Shown here piece after piece: positions 16,183 through 25,300 of a DNA stretch of 49,306 nucleotides; the first letter of the stretch is position 1; every line of letters begins with the position of its first letter. The position numbers were made by a program, and so were the translations under genes. The stretch is from an uncultured Desulfatiglans sp. GTDB taxonomy: Bacteria; Desulfobacterota; DSM-4660; Desulfatiglandales; Desulfatiglandaceae. The stretch spans positions 2,312,637-2,361,942 of the forward strand of contig LR026961.1 in the NCBI GenBank assembly GCA_900498135.1. The letters are read 5' to 3'. Under the pieces are notes generated by a model. The model saw only the letters and a list, made by a program, of their open reading frames with translations. It searched no databases and had not been told where the DNA came from.

Positions 16183-16935
16183 CTAGGCGGAGCGTTTCTT
16201 TCCCTGGTTGGCGACAGCCTCTTGAGCTTTTTTCACCTTTTCCGGATCTCCCAGGTAGTAGTTCTCGACGGGTTTCATCTGGCGGTCCAGTTTGTAGACG
16301 AGTGGGATGCCCGTGGGGATGTTCATTCCGACGATATCCTTCTCCGAAATGTTGTCCAGGTACTTTACGAGGGCCCGGAGGCTGTTGCCGTGGGCCGCGA
16401 TAATGACCCGCTTGCCTTCGCGGATCGTGGGCACGATCACGTCCGACCAGTAAGGGATGAAACGGTTGACCGTGTCCTTGAGGCATTCGCTCAGGGGGAG
16501 TTCAGCGGTGTCGATGCCCCTGTAGCGCGGGTCGCTCCCGGGATACATGGGATCGTCAAGGCTCAGCGGTGGGGGGGCGATATCGTAGGCGCGGCGCCAG
16601 ATGAGCACCTGATCCTCTCCGTGACGCTCGGCGGTCTCGGCCTTGTTCATCCCCTGAAGGGCGCCATAATGACGTTCGTTCAGACGCCAGTTCTGCCGGA
16701 TGGGGATCCACATGAGATCCATTTCGTCCAGGGTGATCCACAGGGTTCGAATGGCCCGTTTGAGGACGGAGGTATAGGCGAAGTCGAAGCCGAAACCCTC
16801 CCGGTGCAGAATTCTGCCGGCTTCGTGAGCTTCTTCCATGCCCTTTTCGGACAGGTCCACATCGACCCAGCCGGTGAAACGGTTTTCCTTGTTCCAGAGG
16901 CTTTCCCCGTGGCGGAGTAGAACGAGTGTGTACAT
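16183..16935 (-). CDS. gpmA: 2,3-bisphosphoglycerate-dependent phosphoglycerate mutase
   Basis: 250 residues, the usual size of dPGM. Interconverts 3- and 2-phosphoglycerate. Catalytic RHGESLWN with the phosphohistidine, [15 protein letters not shown], the [12 protein letters not shown] substrate loop, and the second His in [12 protein letters not shown]. The start has an AAGGAG site. Monocistronic and boxed between two inverted-repeat elements. Confidence 0.95.
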   Translation of the reverse strand: MYTLVLLRHGESLWNKENRFTGWVDVDLSEKGMEEAHEAGRILHREGFGFDFAYTSVLKRAIRTLWITLDEMDLMWIPIRQNWRLNERHYGALQGMNKAETAERHGEDQVLIWRRAYDIAPPPLSLDDPMYPGSDPRYRGIDTAELPLSECLKDTVNRFIPYWSDVIVPTIREGKRVIIAAHGNSLRALVKYLDNISEKDIVGMNIPTGIPLVYKLDRQMKPVENYYLGDPEKVKKAQEAVANQGKKRSA

Positions 16936-16971
16936 GAGATTCTCCTTGAAACGGTCTGGGTTCGACCTTGG

Positions 16972-17120
16972 CAGGCCGTTGAAAAACGTCCGTCTGCTGC
17001 GCCACGTTCAACCCGTGCCGCAGCGGCGCACTCCTATGGGCACCTTGCCATGGGATGTTGCAGCGTTTGCATCCGGCCGTTCCTGAACAGCCCGGGCACT
17101 GGAGACTTTTCAACACGCTG
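16972..17120. repeat. Inverted-repeat element right of gpmA
   Basis: About 149 bp bounded by CAGGCCGTTGAAAAACGTC and GACTTTTCAACACGCTG (reverse complement CAGCGTGTTGAAAAGTC), matching the ends of the element at 16033-16157. The interior is GC-rich, with CCGTGCCGCAGCGGCGCAC as a possible stem. It lies in the upstream region of gpmA. It resembles a non-autonomous palindromic element; no transposase is nearby. Confidence 0.65.
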
Positions 17121-17264
17121 TCAAGCCGATTTCTGTTGCATAAAAACCATAAATTCGATGCCTTGGCAAGAGAATAGTGTGCTGTCGAAGGCTGTGCATC
17201 CTGTATCCTTGGGAAGGAGACCGCTTCCGCTTGCCGGGAGTGGGCGCCAGGCGATGGGGATGTA

Positions 17265-17340
17265 AAAGGTGTGGAGAAAAAATCCTCGTTTCCGGATTGG
17301 AAACCGGGTCTTTGCGGGGAATTGTTCCCGGACGAACCCT
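17265..17340 (-). repeat. Partial palindromic repeat, copy 6
   Basis: Matches the right end of the interrupted copy 3: GTGTGGAGAAAAAATCC, then TTTCCGGATTGGAAACCGGG and a decayed terminal motif TGTTCCCGGACGAACC. It runs up to the ribosome site of the rubrerythrin gene, so it probably lies in that gene's 5' leader. Confidence 0.6.
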
Positions 17341-17358
17341 GTTGTAGAGGAGAATGAC

Positions 17359-17841
17359 GTGTTCGAGTTGGGTGAGATTATCGATCTGGCGATTCAGATC
17401 GAGCGGAACGGTGAGCGTACTTATGCGGAAGCGGCCGGGAAGGCCAAGCGGCAGGACCTGGTCGATGCTCTGACGAAATTGGCCTCGGATGAGCGGGAAC
17501 ATGTGGAATGGTTCGAGGCGCTCAAGAAGGAATGTGCTGAAGAAGGGCGCGATGAAAGCATGCGGGATTTCGGGCGTCGGCTCCTCGGCGACATCCTGGG
17601 GGAGCAGCGTTTTTCGCTGGCTGAGGTGGACTTCGAGCGGATCGAGACCGTCAAGGAGGTCCTTGCGGCTGCCCTCGAATTCGAGAAGGATACCATCCTC
17701 TTTTACCAGATGATCCAGGCGGCGATAGCCGATGCAACGGTTTCAGGGGGCCTCGATAAGATCATTCATGAAGAAAAACAGCATGTTAGTCTGATCGAGA
17801 CGTTTATCTCCGATCCGCTCAAACCGCTTGACAGGCCCTGA
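17359..17841 (+). CDS. Rubrerythrin-like diiron ferritin-family protein
   Basis: 160 residues, a four-helix ferritin-like protein. Diiron ligands appear in order: Glu in QIERNGERTYAEA, the ExxH of SDEREHVEWFE, Glu in ALEFEKDTILFY, and the second ExxH in HEEKQHVSLIE. There is no C-terminal rubredoxin CxxC domain, so it is the short type; peroxide reduction would need an outside electron donor. The start is the GTG at 17359, preceded by AGAGGAGA; the frame is open upstream only through repeat sequence. Oxygen or peroxide defence fits an anaerobe. A 317-bp gap follows before carB. Confidence 0.85.
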   Translation: MFELGEIIDLAIQIERNGERTYAEAAGKAKRQDLVDALTKLASDEREHVEWFEALKKECAEEGRDESMRDFGRRLLGDILGEQRFSLAEVDFERIETVKEVLAAALEFEKDTILFYQMIQAAIADATVSGGLDKIIHEEKQHVSLIETFISDPLKPLDRP

Positions 17842-18158
17842 ACCCTTTTCTATATTAGCTCCACTCAAATTTCGGATCCTATTTTGTCCAGATTCGCGCC
17901 GCTCATCCGCCTCGAGTGTCTTCCAGGTGCCTTGGAAAAGGCGGGGTGCGGACGAACCGCCTGGAGTTCCGACTCCGTCTATGACACCCGATAGGGCTTC
18001 AGCCTCCTCTGGCTCCGTGGGTTTCAGCTTTCCAACCCATTTTTTCAGGTGATTGCGGGCGCCGTCCGTCGGTTGCAGGAAGGTCCGGAAGGCAGCGTGT
18101 GGCAAAAGTCGGCGGGCTTCGGGCCGTGGCGGGAGAACGTATTTCCAGGGAGATTGCT
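17842..18158. other. Leader region upstream of carB
   Basis: A 317-bp gap. An AT-rich run near 17849-17875 could hold a promoter. A small stem GGAGT-TCCG-ACTCC lies near 17963. I could not identify a PyrR site or a peptide-type attenuator. No gene is supported. Confidence 0.35.
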
Positions 18159-20477
18159 ATGCCAAGACGTGACGACATCAAGAAGGTGATGATCATCGGA
18201 TCGGGGCCCATTGTAATAGGCCAGGCCTGCGAATTTGACTATTCCGGGACCCAGGCCTGCAAAGCCTTGCGAAAACTGGGCTATGAAATCGTGCTGGTCA
18301 ATTCGAACCCGGCCACGATCATGACGGATCCCGGGATTGCCGATGCGACCTATGTGGAGCCGCTCAATCTCCAGACCATGGCCGAAATCGTCGAAAAGGA
18401 GCGTCCGGATGCCATTCTCCCCAATCTTGGAGGGCAATCGGGTCTCAACCTGTCTTCGGAGCTCGCCCGTGCGGGAATCCTCGAAAAGTTCGGCGTCAAG
18501 GTCATCGGGGTTCAGGTGGATGCGATCGAACGGGGGGAGGACCGTATCATCTTCAAGGAGACCATGAACCGCCTGGGGATCGAAATGCCCCGCAGCAAGC
18601 CTGCGTTCAGCGTCGAGGAGGCCGAGAAGATCGCCGATGAGCTCGGATATCCGGTGGTGATCCGTCCCGCCTACACCATGGGGGGCACCGGCGGCGGGCA
18701 CGTCTACAATGTCGAGGAACTCAGGGTCATCGCAGGAAGAGGCCTTGCGGCAAGCCTTGTCGGCCAGATCCTGGTGGAGGAATCGGTGCGCGGCTGGGAG
18801 GAGCTGGAACTGGAGGTCGTCCGCGATGCCAAGAACCAGATGATCACTGTGTGTTTCATCGAAAACGTGGATGCCATGGGCGTCCACACGGGCGATTCCT
18901 ACTGCACGGCGCCGATGCTGACCATCGCGCCGGAGCTGCAGCAGCGCCTGCAGAAATACTCCTACGACATCGTGGAGGCCATTCAGGTGATCGGCGGCAC
19001 GAATATCCAGTTCGCCCATGACCCCGAGACCGGCCGGGTGGTGGTGATCGAGATCAACCCGCGGACCTCCCGTTCATCGGCGCTGGCATCCAAGGCCACC
19101 GGTTTCCCGATCGCATTGGTCTCGGCCATGCTGGCCGGCGGAATGACCCTCGACGAGCTGCCGTATTGGCGCAAGGGGACCCTCGATCAGTACACCCCCT
19201 GGGGGGACTATGTCGTGGTGAAGTTCGCCCGCTGGGCCTTCGAGAAGTTCCCGGGGTCGGAAGATCGCCTGGGGACGCAGATGCGGGCCGTCGGCGAGGT
19301 GATGAGTATCGGCAAGACTTACAAGGAGGCTTTTCAGAAGGCGATTCGCTCTCTCGAGATCGGCCGGTACGGCCTCGGCTTTGCCAAGGATTTCCATCAG
19401 AGGCCGCTCGATGATTTGATGGACATGCTGGCGGAGCCTAGCAGCGAGCGGCAGTTCATCATGTACGAGGCCCTGCGCAAAGGCGCATCGGTCGAGATTC
19501 TGCACCGCAAGACGCACATCAAGGCCTGGTTTATCGAGCAGATGCGTGAACTCGTGCAGCTGGAGGAAGAGATCCTTTCATGGAAAGGCAAGGAGCTTCC
19601 TGACGATGTGCTGGTGCGAGCGAAAAGGGACGGGTTCTCGGACCGGTATCTCGCCGGCCTGCTGGGTGTGGCGGAGGGTTCTCTACGGGCGCGCCGCCTC
19701 TCCCTGGGGATGATGGAGGCTTGGGAACCCGTACCTGTCAGCGGCGTCGAGGACGCGGCCTATTATTACTCCAGCTACAACGCCGAGGACAAGGTCCCTG
19801 TCAGCGATAGACGGAAGATCATGGTGCTCGGCGGCGGCCCCAACCGGATCGGGCAGGGGATCGAATTCGATTATTGCTGTGTGCACGCGGCTTTTGCCCT
19901 GCGGGATGCCGGGTTCGAGTCCATCATGGTGAACTGTAATCCGGAGACGGTTTCAACCGATTATGATACATCCGACAAGCTTTATTTCGAGCCCCTCACG
20001 GTAGAAGATGTTCTCAGCATTTATGAGAAAGAGAAACCGGAAGGGGTGGTCGTTCAGTTCGGCGGACAGACGCCGCTCAACATCGCCAACGAACTGGAGC
20101 AGGCCGGCGTCAGGATCCTCGGCACCTCCCCGGACACGATCGACCTAGCCGAGGACCGTGACCGGTTCCGCCACATGATGCAAAATCTAGGCATCCCCCA
20201 GCCGGAGTCCGGCATGGCCAGCACCCTGGAACAGGCGCTCGATGTCGCCGGGAGGATCGGCTATCCTTTGATGGTCCGGCCGTCCTATGTCCTCGGAGGG
20301 CGGGCGATGGAGGTCGTCCACGACGAGGAGATGCTGCGCCGCTACGTTGCAGCCGCCGTGGATGTCAGTCCCGAGCGGCCGATCCTGATCGACAAGTTCC
20401 TTGAAAACGCCATCGAGGCTGAGGCTGATGCCATTTCTGCAGGCACAAATGCATCTGTGCCGTCCGATATTGATTGA
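18159..20477 (+). CDS. carB: Carbamoyl-phosphate synthase large subunit, N-terminal fragment (split gene)
   Basis: 772 residues of the about 1,070 expected. CarB makes carbamoyl phosphate for arginine and pyrimidines. The first ATP-grasp half is complete (MIIGSGPIVIGQACEFDYSG, GGQSGLNLSSELA, RPAYTMGGTGGG, EINPRTSRSSALASKATG), and the second half begins at MVLGGGPNRIGQGIEFDYCC. The frame then runs into an 85-nt duplication and stops at 20475-20477 after an aberrant tail (ISAGTNASVPSDID). The rest of CarB continues in the next frame. Start 18159 has AGGGAGA upstream. It might be a real split gene, a programmed bypass, a pseudogene or an assembly error; carA is not in view. Confidence 0.9.
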   Translation: MPRRDDIKKVMIIGSGPIVIGQACEFDYSGTQACKALRKLGYEIVLVNSNPATIMTDPGIADATYVEPLNLQTMAEIVEKERPDAILPNLGGQSGLNLSSELARAGILEKFGVKVIGVQVDAIERGEDRIIFKETMNRLGIEMPRSKPAFSVEEAEKIADELGYPVVIRPAYTMGGTGGGHVYNVEELRVIAGRGLAASLVGQILVEESVRGWEELELEVVRDAKNQMITVCFIENVDAMGVHTGDSYCTAPMLTIAPELQQRLQKYSYDIVEAIQVIGGTNIQFAHDPETGRVVVIEINPRTSRSSALASKATGFPIALVSAMLAGGMTLDELPYWRKGTLDQYTPWGDYVVVKFARWAFEKFPGSEDRLGTQMRAVGEVMSIGKTYKEAFQKAIRSLEIGRYGLGFAKDFHQRPLDDLMDMLAEPSSERQFIMYEALRKGASVEILHRKTHIKAWFIEQMRELVQLEEEILSWKGKELPDDVLVRAKRDGFSDRYLAGLLGVAEGSLRARRLSLGMMEAWEPVPVSGVEDAAYYYSSYNAEDKVPVSDRRKIMVLGGGPNRIGQGIEFDYCCVHAAFALRDAGFESIMVNCNPETVSTDYDTSDKLYFEPLTVEDVLSIYEKEKPEGVVVQFGGQTPLNIANELEQAGVRILGTSPDTIDLAEDRDRFRHMMQNLGIPQPESGMASTLEQALDVAGRIGYPLMVRPSYVLGGRAMEVVHDEEMLRRYVAAAVDVSPERPILIDKFLENAIEAEADAISAGTNASVPSDID

Positions 20478-20517
20478 CAAGTTCCTTGAAAACGCCATCG
20501 AAGCGGAAGCGGATGCC
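20376..20517 (+). repeat. 85-nt duplication that splits carB
   Basis: Two copies of a 19-codon block (20376-20432 and 20461-20517, offset 85) both encode RPILIDKFLENAIEAEADA. They differ at eight positions, all synonymous (for example CGG/CGT, ATC/ATA, CTG/TTG, GAG/GAA, GCT/GCG); the central 26 bases are identical. Between them lie 28 bases containing the stem-loop GGCACAAATGCATCTGTGCC (20442-20461). Removing 85 bases would restore a continuous CarB frame. Confidence 0.9.
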
Positions 20518-21444
20518 ATGGCGGACGGAGAAAGCGCCTTTGTTCCGGCCGTCATGGAACATATCGAGCTGGCGGGTATCCATTCGGGCGATTCGGCCTG
20601 CGTGATTCCGCCGATCAGCATTCCCGCCAAGCATCTGGACACCATCTACGAATACACCCGGCGGATCGCCGTGGAACTCAAGGTGGTGGGACTCATGAAC
20701 ATCCAGTACGCGATCGCCGAGGACACGGTCTACATTCTCGAGGCCAACCCCCGCGCCTCTCGTACGGTTCCCCTGGTCTCGAAGGTGTGCAATATTCCGA
20801 TGGCCCGTTTCGCGACCGAACTCATGCTGGGGAAGAAATTGGCCGACCTCGATATCCGGCCTCGGGCCATCCCCCATTTCGGCGTCAAGGAAGCCGTGTT
20901 TCCGTTCAACATGTTTCCCGAAGTGGACCCGATCCTCGGACCGGAGATGCGCTCGACCGGAGAGGTCCTGGGCATGGCGGATTCCTTCGGTCTAGCCTAT
21001 TTCAAGGCGCAGGAGGCCGCGCAGCAGACATTGCCCTCGGAAGGAGCCGTGCTGATTACGGTATCGGAAAACGATCGGCCGGCGGTGTTGGAGGTGGCGA
21101 GGCAGTTTGAAAAACTTGGATTCAAGATCCGTTCGACGGAAGGGACCTGCCGGTTCCTGGAGGAGAGCGGAATCGAGTCGCAGCGGATCTTCAAGATGCA
21201 CGAGGGCCGCCCGAATATCGTGGACGCCATCAAAAACAATGAAATCCAGCTGGTGATCAATTCGCCGAGCGGAAAGTTGAGCAAGCACGACGATTCCTAT
21301 ATCCGGAAGGCCGCGATCAAGTACCGGGTGCCTTACATCACGACCCTGGCGGCGGCGCTGGCCGCGGCCAGGGGGATCTCGGCCGTCCGGCGGGGGCACG
21401 GTGCGGTCAAGTCGCTGCAGGCTTATCACACGGACATCCGCTAA
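20428..21444 (+). CDS. carB: Carbamoyl-phosphate synthase large subunit, C-terminal fragment (split gene)
   Basis: About 338 residues from the ATG at 20428, or 331 from the ATG at 20449 (MHLCRPILIDKFLEN). It covers the end of the second ATP-grasp domain (MEHIELAGIHSGDSAC, YILEANPRASRTVP) and the allosteric MGS-like domain (VLEVARQFEKLGFKIRSTEGT, INSPSGKLSKHD). All expected segments to the C-terminus are intact. Its start lies inside the upstream fragment, overlapping it by 50 bases, and GAGG motifs lie just before 20428, so coupled translation is possible. Known natural CarB splits lie between the two halves; this one falls inside the second ATP-grasp domain. Confidence 0.85.
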   Translation: MPFLQAQMHLCRPILIDKFLENAIEAEADAMADGESAFVPAVMEHIELAGIHSGDSACVIPPISIPAKHLDTIYEYTRRIAVELKVVGLMNIQYAIAEDTVYILEANPRASRTVPLVSKVCNIPMARFATELMLGKKLADLDIRPRAIPHFGVKEAVFPFNMFPEVDPILGPEMRSTGEVLGMADSFGLAYFKAQEAAQQTLPSEGAVLITVSENDRPAVLEVARQFEKLGFKIRSTEGTCRFLEESGIESQRIFKMHEGRPNIVDAIKNNEIQLVINSPSGKLSKHDDSYIRKAAIKYRVPYITTLAAALAAARGISAVRRGHGAVKSLQAYHTDIR

Positions 21445-21445
21445 T

Positions 21446-21474
21446 CTCCATCCGGAAGAGGGCTTTTTGGCCCC
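21446..21474 (-). repeat. Fragment of the palindromic repeat
   Basis: CTCCATCCGGAAGAGGG followed by CTTTTTGGCC matches the terminal motif and first arm of the palindromic element (TTTCCATCCGGAAATGG, then TCTTTTTGGCC). It begins directly after the carB stop and is the only trace in the 91-bp carB-purF gap. Confidence 0.5.
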
Positions 21475-21535
21475 ACCCGGGCGCCAATGACAGGGTCGGT
21501 GGCAGGCTGGTTCGAGGGAGGAACACTAGGGGAGG

Positions 21536-22909
21536 ATGAAGAATTTTCAGGAAAACTGCGGGATTTTCGGGATTTGCTCGCCCAATGCCTGTGTGCAGGA
21601 CATTTACCAGGGAATCGATTTTCTACAGCATCGGGGCCAGCAGTACTGCGGCATAGCGACTTACGGCGATGAAGGGATCCTCCAGGTGACCCATTACGGC
21701 AAGGTGGCGAACACCATGACGGATACCGATATCGCGTATCTGAAGGGGCGGTCGGGTATCGGGCACGTGAGCCTCAAGGAGAGGCAGCCCGTCATGTGGC
21801 GCTCCAAGCTGGGGGAACTCGCTCTGGCCTTCAGCGGGAACATCATCAATGCGAAATCCTTGATGCAGGAGATGATGGAGTGCGGCATCGTTTTTTACAA
21901 AGGCTACCACATCGAGATCATCTCCATGATCATCATGAACGCCGGGGATATCGTGTCGGGGATCGCTGCTTTGTCCGAGAAGGTCAAAGGGGCTTACTCC
22001 CTTGTGGTGCTGTCTCAGGAGGGCATTTATGCCATCCGCGATGTGTCCGGTTTCCGGCCCCTGTGCCTTGGGCGGGGGGAGGGGAAGTTCGCTGTCTCGT
22101 CCGAGTCGCGTGCCCTGCACAATCTGGACATGGAATTGGTGAGGGATGTGCGGCCGGGCGAGATCGTGCTCGTCAGCCCCAATGGATTCAAGACCCTGAA
22201 GCAGCTGCCGGCGCCCAGGCCCGCTTACTGCGCCTTTGAATGGGCGTATACCGCGAGCATCGATTCGATCATGGACGGGGTTTACGTCCAGGAGGCGCGT
22301 AACCGGATCGGAGCCAAACTGGCGCAGCGCGATCTGGCCGAAGGAGGTCTGACGGCGGATATCGTAGCGCCGGTGCCGATGAGCGGCATAGGACATGCCA
22401 TCGGGTACCACATCCAGTCGCTGGTCCCTTACCAGGAGGTCTTCCTCTATAACCGTTACGCCGATCGGAGCTACACCCAGTCTACGCAGATGGCGCGTGA
22501 GCAGATGGCCAAGCGCAAACTGTCCGTGCTTCGGTACGCGGTCAAGGGGAAGCGCATCATCCTCTGCGATGATTCGATCGTGCGGGGGACTCAGATCCTG
22601 CACAAGGTCAAAGATTTAAAACAGGCCGGTGCAAAGGAGGTCCATGTCCGGGTGGCCTGCCCCCCGCTCATGTATCCGTGCGACTTCGGCATCTCCACCC
22701 GCAGCTATGACGAACTGGCCGCGCGCAAATACATCCCCAGGGGGAACATTACCCATATGGAGGAGTTGCGGGCCTTGGAAAACTGGGTGGCCGAGAACAT
22801 CGGGGCCGACTCGGTCAAGTACAACAGCCTGGATGATTTTGTAGCGGCGTTGGGCATCCCGGAAGGGGAACTCTGCCTGAAGTGCTGGAACGGTATCCAC
22901 CCGGCCTAG
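21536..22909 (+). CDS. purF: Amidophosphoribosyltransferase
   Basis: 457 residues. First committed step of purine synthesis (PRPP + Gln to phosphoribosylamine). The Ntn glutaminase domain starts at Cys8 (ENCGIFGI), which implies removal of a seven-residue propeptide; QHRGQQYCGIA follows. The PRPP site is ILCDDSIVRGTQ. Cysteines in YCAFEW, the CPPLMYPCDFG region and the C-terminal CLKCWNG suit the [4Fe-4S]-bearing Bacillus-type enzyme. Probably co-transcribed with carB. Only GAGGGAGG some 14 bases upstream serves as a plausible ribosome site. Confidence 0.93.
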   Translation: MKNFQENCGIFGICSPNACVQDIYQGIDFLQHRGQQYCGIATYGDEGILQVTHYGKVANTMTDTDIAYLKGRSGIGHVSLKERQPVMWRSKLGELALAFSGNIINAKSLMQEMMECGIVFYKGYHIEIISMIIMNAGDIVSGIAALSEKVKGAYSLVVLSQEGIYAIRDVSGFRPLCLGRGEGKFAVSSESRALHNLDMELVRDVRPGEIVLVSPNGFKTLKQLPAPRPAYCAFEWAYTASIDSIMDGVYVQEARNRIGAKLAQRDLAEGGLTADIVAPVPMSGIGHAIGYHIQSLVPYQEVFLYNRYADRSYTQSTQMAREQMAKRKLSVLRYAVKGKRIILCDDSIVRGTQILHKVKDLKQAGAKEVHVRVACPPLMYPCDFGISTRSYDELAARKYIPRGNITHMEELRALENWVAENIGADSVKYNSLDDFVAALGIPEGELCLKCWNGIHPA

Positions 22910-23008
22910 GTTCCGGCCTTGGGCGTCCCCTCGCGAGGTTCGGGGCGTTGACCGGAGCGCGGGACGGAGCCGGGCCTCCGGACCCGCGGCAAAGCCCGCC
23001 TGGGGCAT

Positions 23009-23026
23009 CTGCTTCCCGAGAAGCAG
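23009..23026. terminator. Small stem-loop between convergent purF and ruvB
   Basis: CTGCTTC-CCGA-GAAGCAG forms a perfect 7-bp stem with a tetraloop in the 138-bp convergent gap. No T-run follows on either strand, so strength is doubtful. Confidence 0.4.
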
Positions 23027-23047
23027 CCCGACGGTCAGCCGGAATGA

Positions 23048-24073
23048 TTAGAAAAGCCGCTTTTGCAGCTTTGCATGTCTGCTCTCGTTGAGGCCGAGGT
23101 GGCGATAGGCCCTGGCCGTGGCGACCCTGCCCCGGGGTGTCCGCTTGATGAAGCCTTCCTGGATGAGGAAGGGCTCATACACATCTTCCAATGTCCCTTT
23201 TTCTTCGCTGACCGCGGCTGAAAGGCTCTCGAGTCCTAGCGGTCCCCCTTCGAATTTCTCTATGATCGTCAGCAGGATCGTCCGGTCCATCTTGTCCAGG
23301 CCGCAATGGTCGACTTCGAGCAGGTCGAGGGCGCTGTCGGCCAGTCTTCCGGTAACGACTCCCCCCCCTTCCACCTGAGCGAAATCACGAACCCTGCGCA
23401 GCAGGCGGTTGGCGATCCGGGGTGTGCCGCGGGAACGGCCCGCGATTTCGAGGGCCCCCTCTTCCTCGATCGCTATCTGCAGGATGGCGGCCGAGCGCAT
23501 GATGATCCGGTGTAGATCCTCAGGCTTGTAGAAATCGAGCCTCAGAATGACGCCGAACCGGTCTCTCAGCGGCGGCGTCAGAAGGCCCGCGCGGGTCGTG
23601 GCGCCTACCAGGGTGAATGGCGGCAGGGGGATCTTCATTGTTCGGGCGGACGGGCCCTGTCCGATGATGAGATCGAGCTCATAATCCTCCATCGCGGGAT
23701 AGAGTATTTCCTCCACCACGTGGTTCAGGCGGTGGATTTCGTCGATAAAGAGGACATCGTGGGGCTCGAGGCTGGTGAGGATGGCGGCGAGATCTCCGGC
23801 CTTTTCCACGACCGGGCCGGACGTGCTTCGGATGTTGACCCCGAGCTCGTTCGCGATGATGTGAGCGAGGGATGTTTTCCCCAGGCCCGGGCTGCCGTGG
23901 AACAGGACGTGATCCAGTGCCTCCGCCCGCCCTTTGGCTGCTTCAATGAAGACGCGCAGGTTGCGCTTCATCTCGTCCTGACCGATGTATTCATCCAGGC
24001 TGCGCGGCCGCAGGCCGAGTTCAGCCGGACTTTCCTCCGGCTGGCGTTGAGGGTCGATGATTCTTTCGGTCAT
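23048..24073 (-). CDS. ruvB: Holliday junction branch-migration DNA helicase RuvB
   Basis: 341 residues, normal length. AAA+ motor of the RuvAB complex. [15 protein letters not shown] opening, Walker [13 protein letters not shown], Walker [10 protein letters not shown], sensor-1 [19 protein letters not shown] and the winged-helix C-terminus ([17 protein letters not shown]). Start 24073 (MTERIIDPQ) matches the family; the frame stays open 22 codons further upstream without conservation. Last gene of the yebC-ruvC-ruvA-ruvB series. Confidence 0.95.
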   Translation of the reverse strand: MTERIIDPQRQPEESPAELGLRPRSLDEYIGQDEMKRNLRVFIEAAKGRAEALDHVLFHGSPGLGKTSLAHIIANELGVNIRSTSGPVVEKAGDLAAILTSLEPHDVLFIDEIHRLNHVVEEILYPAMEDYELDLIIGQGPSARTMKIPLPPFTLVGATTRAGLLTPPLRDRFGVILRLDFYKPEDLHRIIMRSAAILQIAIEEEGALEIAGRSRGTPRIANRLLRRVRDFAQVEGGGVVTGRLADSALDLLEVDHCGLDKMDRTILLTIIEKFEGGPLGLESLSAAVSEEKGTLEDVYEPFLIQEGFIKRTPRGRVATARAYRHLGLNESRHAKLQKRLF

Positions 24074-24191
24074 CGGTCTACACAGGCGATCCTGATAGAT
24101 TTGTCGGGAATGGGGCGGACGATTCGCATCATAAGACATATGGCGGATCGAATTCGACCATCGATGTCCGCACCTTTCAATATACCATCAA

Positions 24192-24797
24192 CTAGGCGAG
24201 GAGCCGCAGCGCCTCGCGGATGACGGCTTCGAGATCGGGTTTGGTTACGGCCGTCCCGGCCCTTTCAACGGCCTCTTTGGCGGCCTTCTGGGAATAACCG
24301 AGGTTCAGGAGCGCCGAGAGGGCATCGTCCAGGAACTGATTTTCCCCAGGTGTCCCGGGCGTTTCGGCGACGGTTGCTCCCAGACGGTTGCGCGCTTTGA
24401 GGGCTCGGTCCTTCAATTCCAGGGAGATCCGCTCGGAGCTTTTTTTGCCGATGCCGGGAATGGCCTGCAGGCTGGGCGCGTTCCCTTCTGCGATGGCATC
24501 GAGCAGTTCGTGCGGGCCGATCCCCGACAGGATGTTGACGGCCAGCCTGGGGCCGATACCGGATACCGTGATCAGCATGAGGAAGATTTCTTTTTCGATT
24601 TCGGTCTGGAACCCGAACAGCTGTAAGGTGTCGTCCCGCAGGCGCGTATGGATGTGCAGCGCAACGGCTTCCCCTTCATCGGCCAGATGGTAAAGGGTTG
24701 AAAGCGGCACCAGAACCTCGTAGCCTACACCGTTCACGTCAATGATGAGCGACTGCGTGTTCTTCTTGAGAAGGATACCGCGCAAAAAGGCGATCAT
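24192..24797 (-). CDS. ruvA: Holliday junction ATP-dependent DNA helicase subunit RuvA
   Basis: 201 residues. OB-fold N-terminus (MIAFLRGILLKKNT, VNGVGYEVLVP), tandem helix-hairpin-helix repeats (VSGIGPRLAVNILSGIG and IPGIGKKSSERISLELKD) and the C-terminal RuvB-binding domain (ALLNLGYSQKAAKEAVE). The ATG at 24797 overlaps the end of ruvC by four bases, which fixes the start. Binds and holds the four-way junction for RuvB. Confidence 0.95.
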   Translation of the reverse strand: MIAFLRGILLKKNTQSLIIDVNGVGYEVLVPLSTLYHLADEGEAVALHIHTRLRDDTLQLFGFQTEIEKEIFLMLITVSGIGPRLAVNILSGIGPHELLDAIAEGNAPSLQAIPGIGKKSSERISLELKDRALKARNRLGATVAETPGTPGENQFLDDALSALLNLGYSQKAAKEAVERAGTAVTKPDLEAVIREALRLLA

Positions 24798-25300
24798 CTG
24801 GTATATCCGCCGGCATGATGGGCAGCGGCCCGGAAAGATGAAGTGTTCAAATGACAAACCGCTGCCGCCAGGGCATCGGTCGCATCGAGGTGAAGATCAC
24901 CGCGAATGCCGAGAATCATCTTCATCATGTACTGCACCTGTTCCTTCGTCCCCCGGCCGTAACCCACAACGGATTTCTTGATTTCGAGCGGAGTGTATTC
25001 AAAAATACCGACACCGCAGTGTGCCGCCGCGATCAGAAGGGCTCCCCTGGCGTGCCCGAGCTTGAGGGCGCTCTTGACGTTCTTGGCGTAGAAGATATCT
25101 TCGATGGCCATCTCGCTCGGCCGGAATTCCTGTATGATAGCGACCAGGGATTGGAAGAGAAGATGCAGCTTCTCTTGAAAGCAGACCGTTTTCTCGGGGC
25201 GGATGATCCCGGCGTGCACGCAGACCATTCTGTTCCCGCGTTTTTCGACCAGCCCGAATCCGGTGACCCTGGATCCGGGATCCACGCCGAGCACGATCAT
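24794..25300 (-). CDS. ruvC: Crossover junction endodeoxyribonuclease RuvC
   Basis: 168 residues. Resolves Holliday junctions. Acidic active-site residues are visible in VLGVDPGSRVTG, AIEDIFYAKN and LDATDALAAA. The KSVVGYGRGTKEQVQ DNA-contact region is conserved. The ATG directly follows the yebC stop codon, so translation is probably coupled; there is little ribosome-site sequence of its own. Confidence 0.95.
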   Translation of the reverse strand: MIVLGVDPGSRVTGFGLVEKRGNRMVCVHAGIIRPEKTVCFQEKLHLLFQSLVAIIQEFRPSEMAIEDIFYAKNVKSALKLGHARGALLIAAAHCGVGIFEYTPLEIKKSVVGYGRGTKEQVQYMMKMILGIRGDLHLDATDALAAAVCHLNTSSFRAAAHHAGGYTR

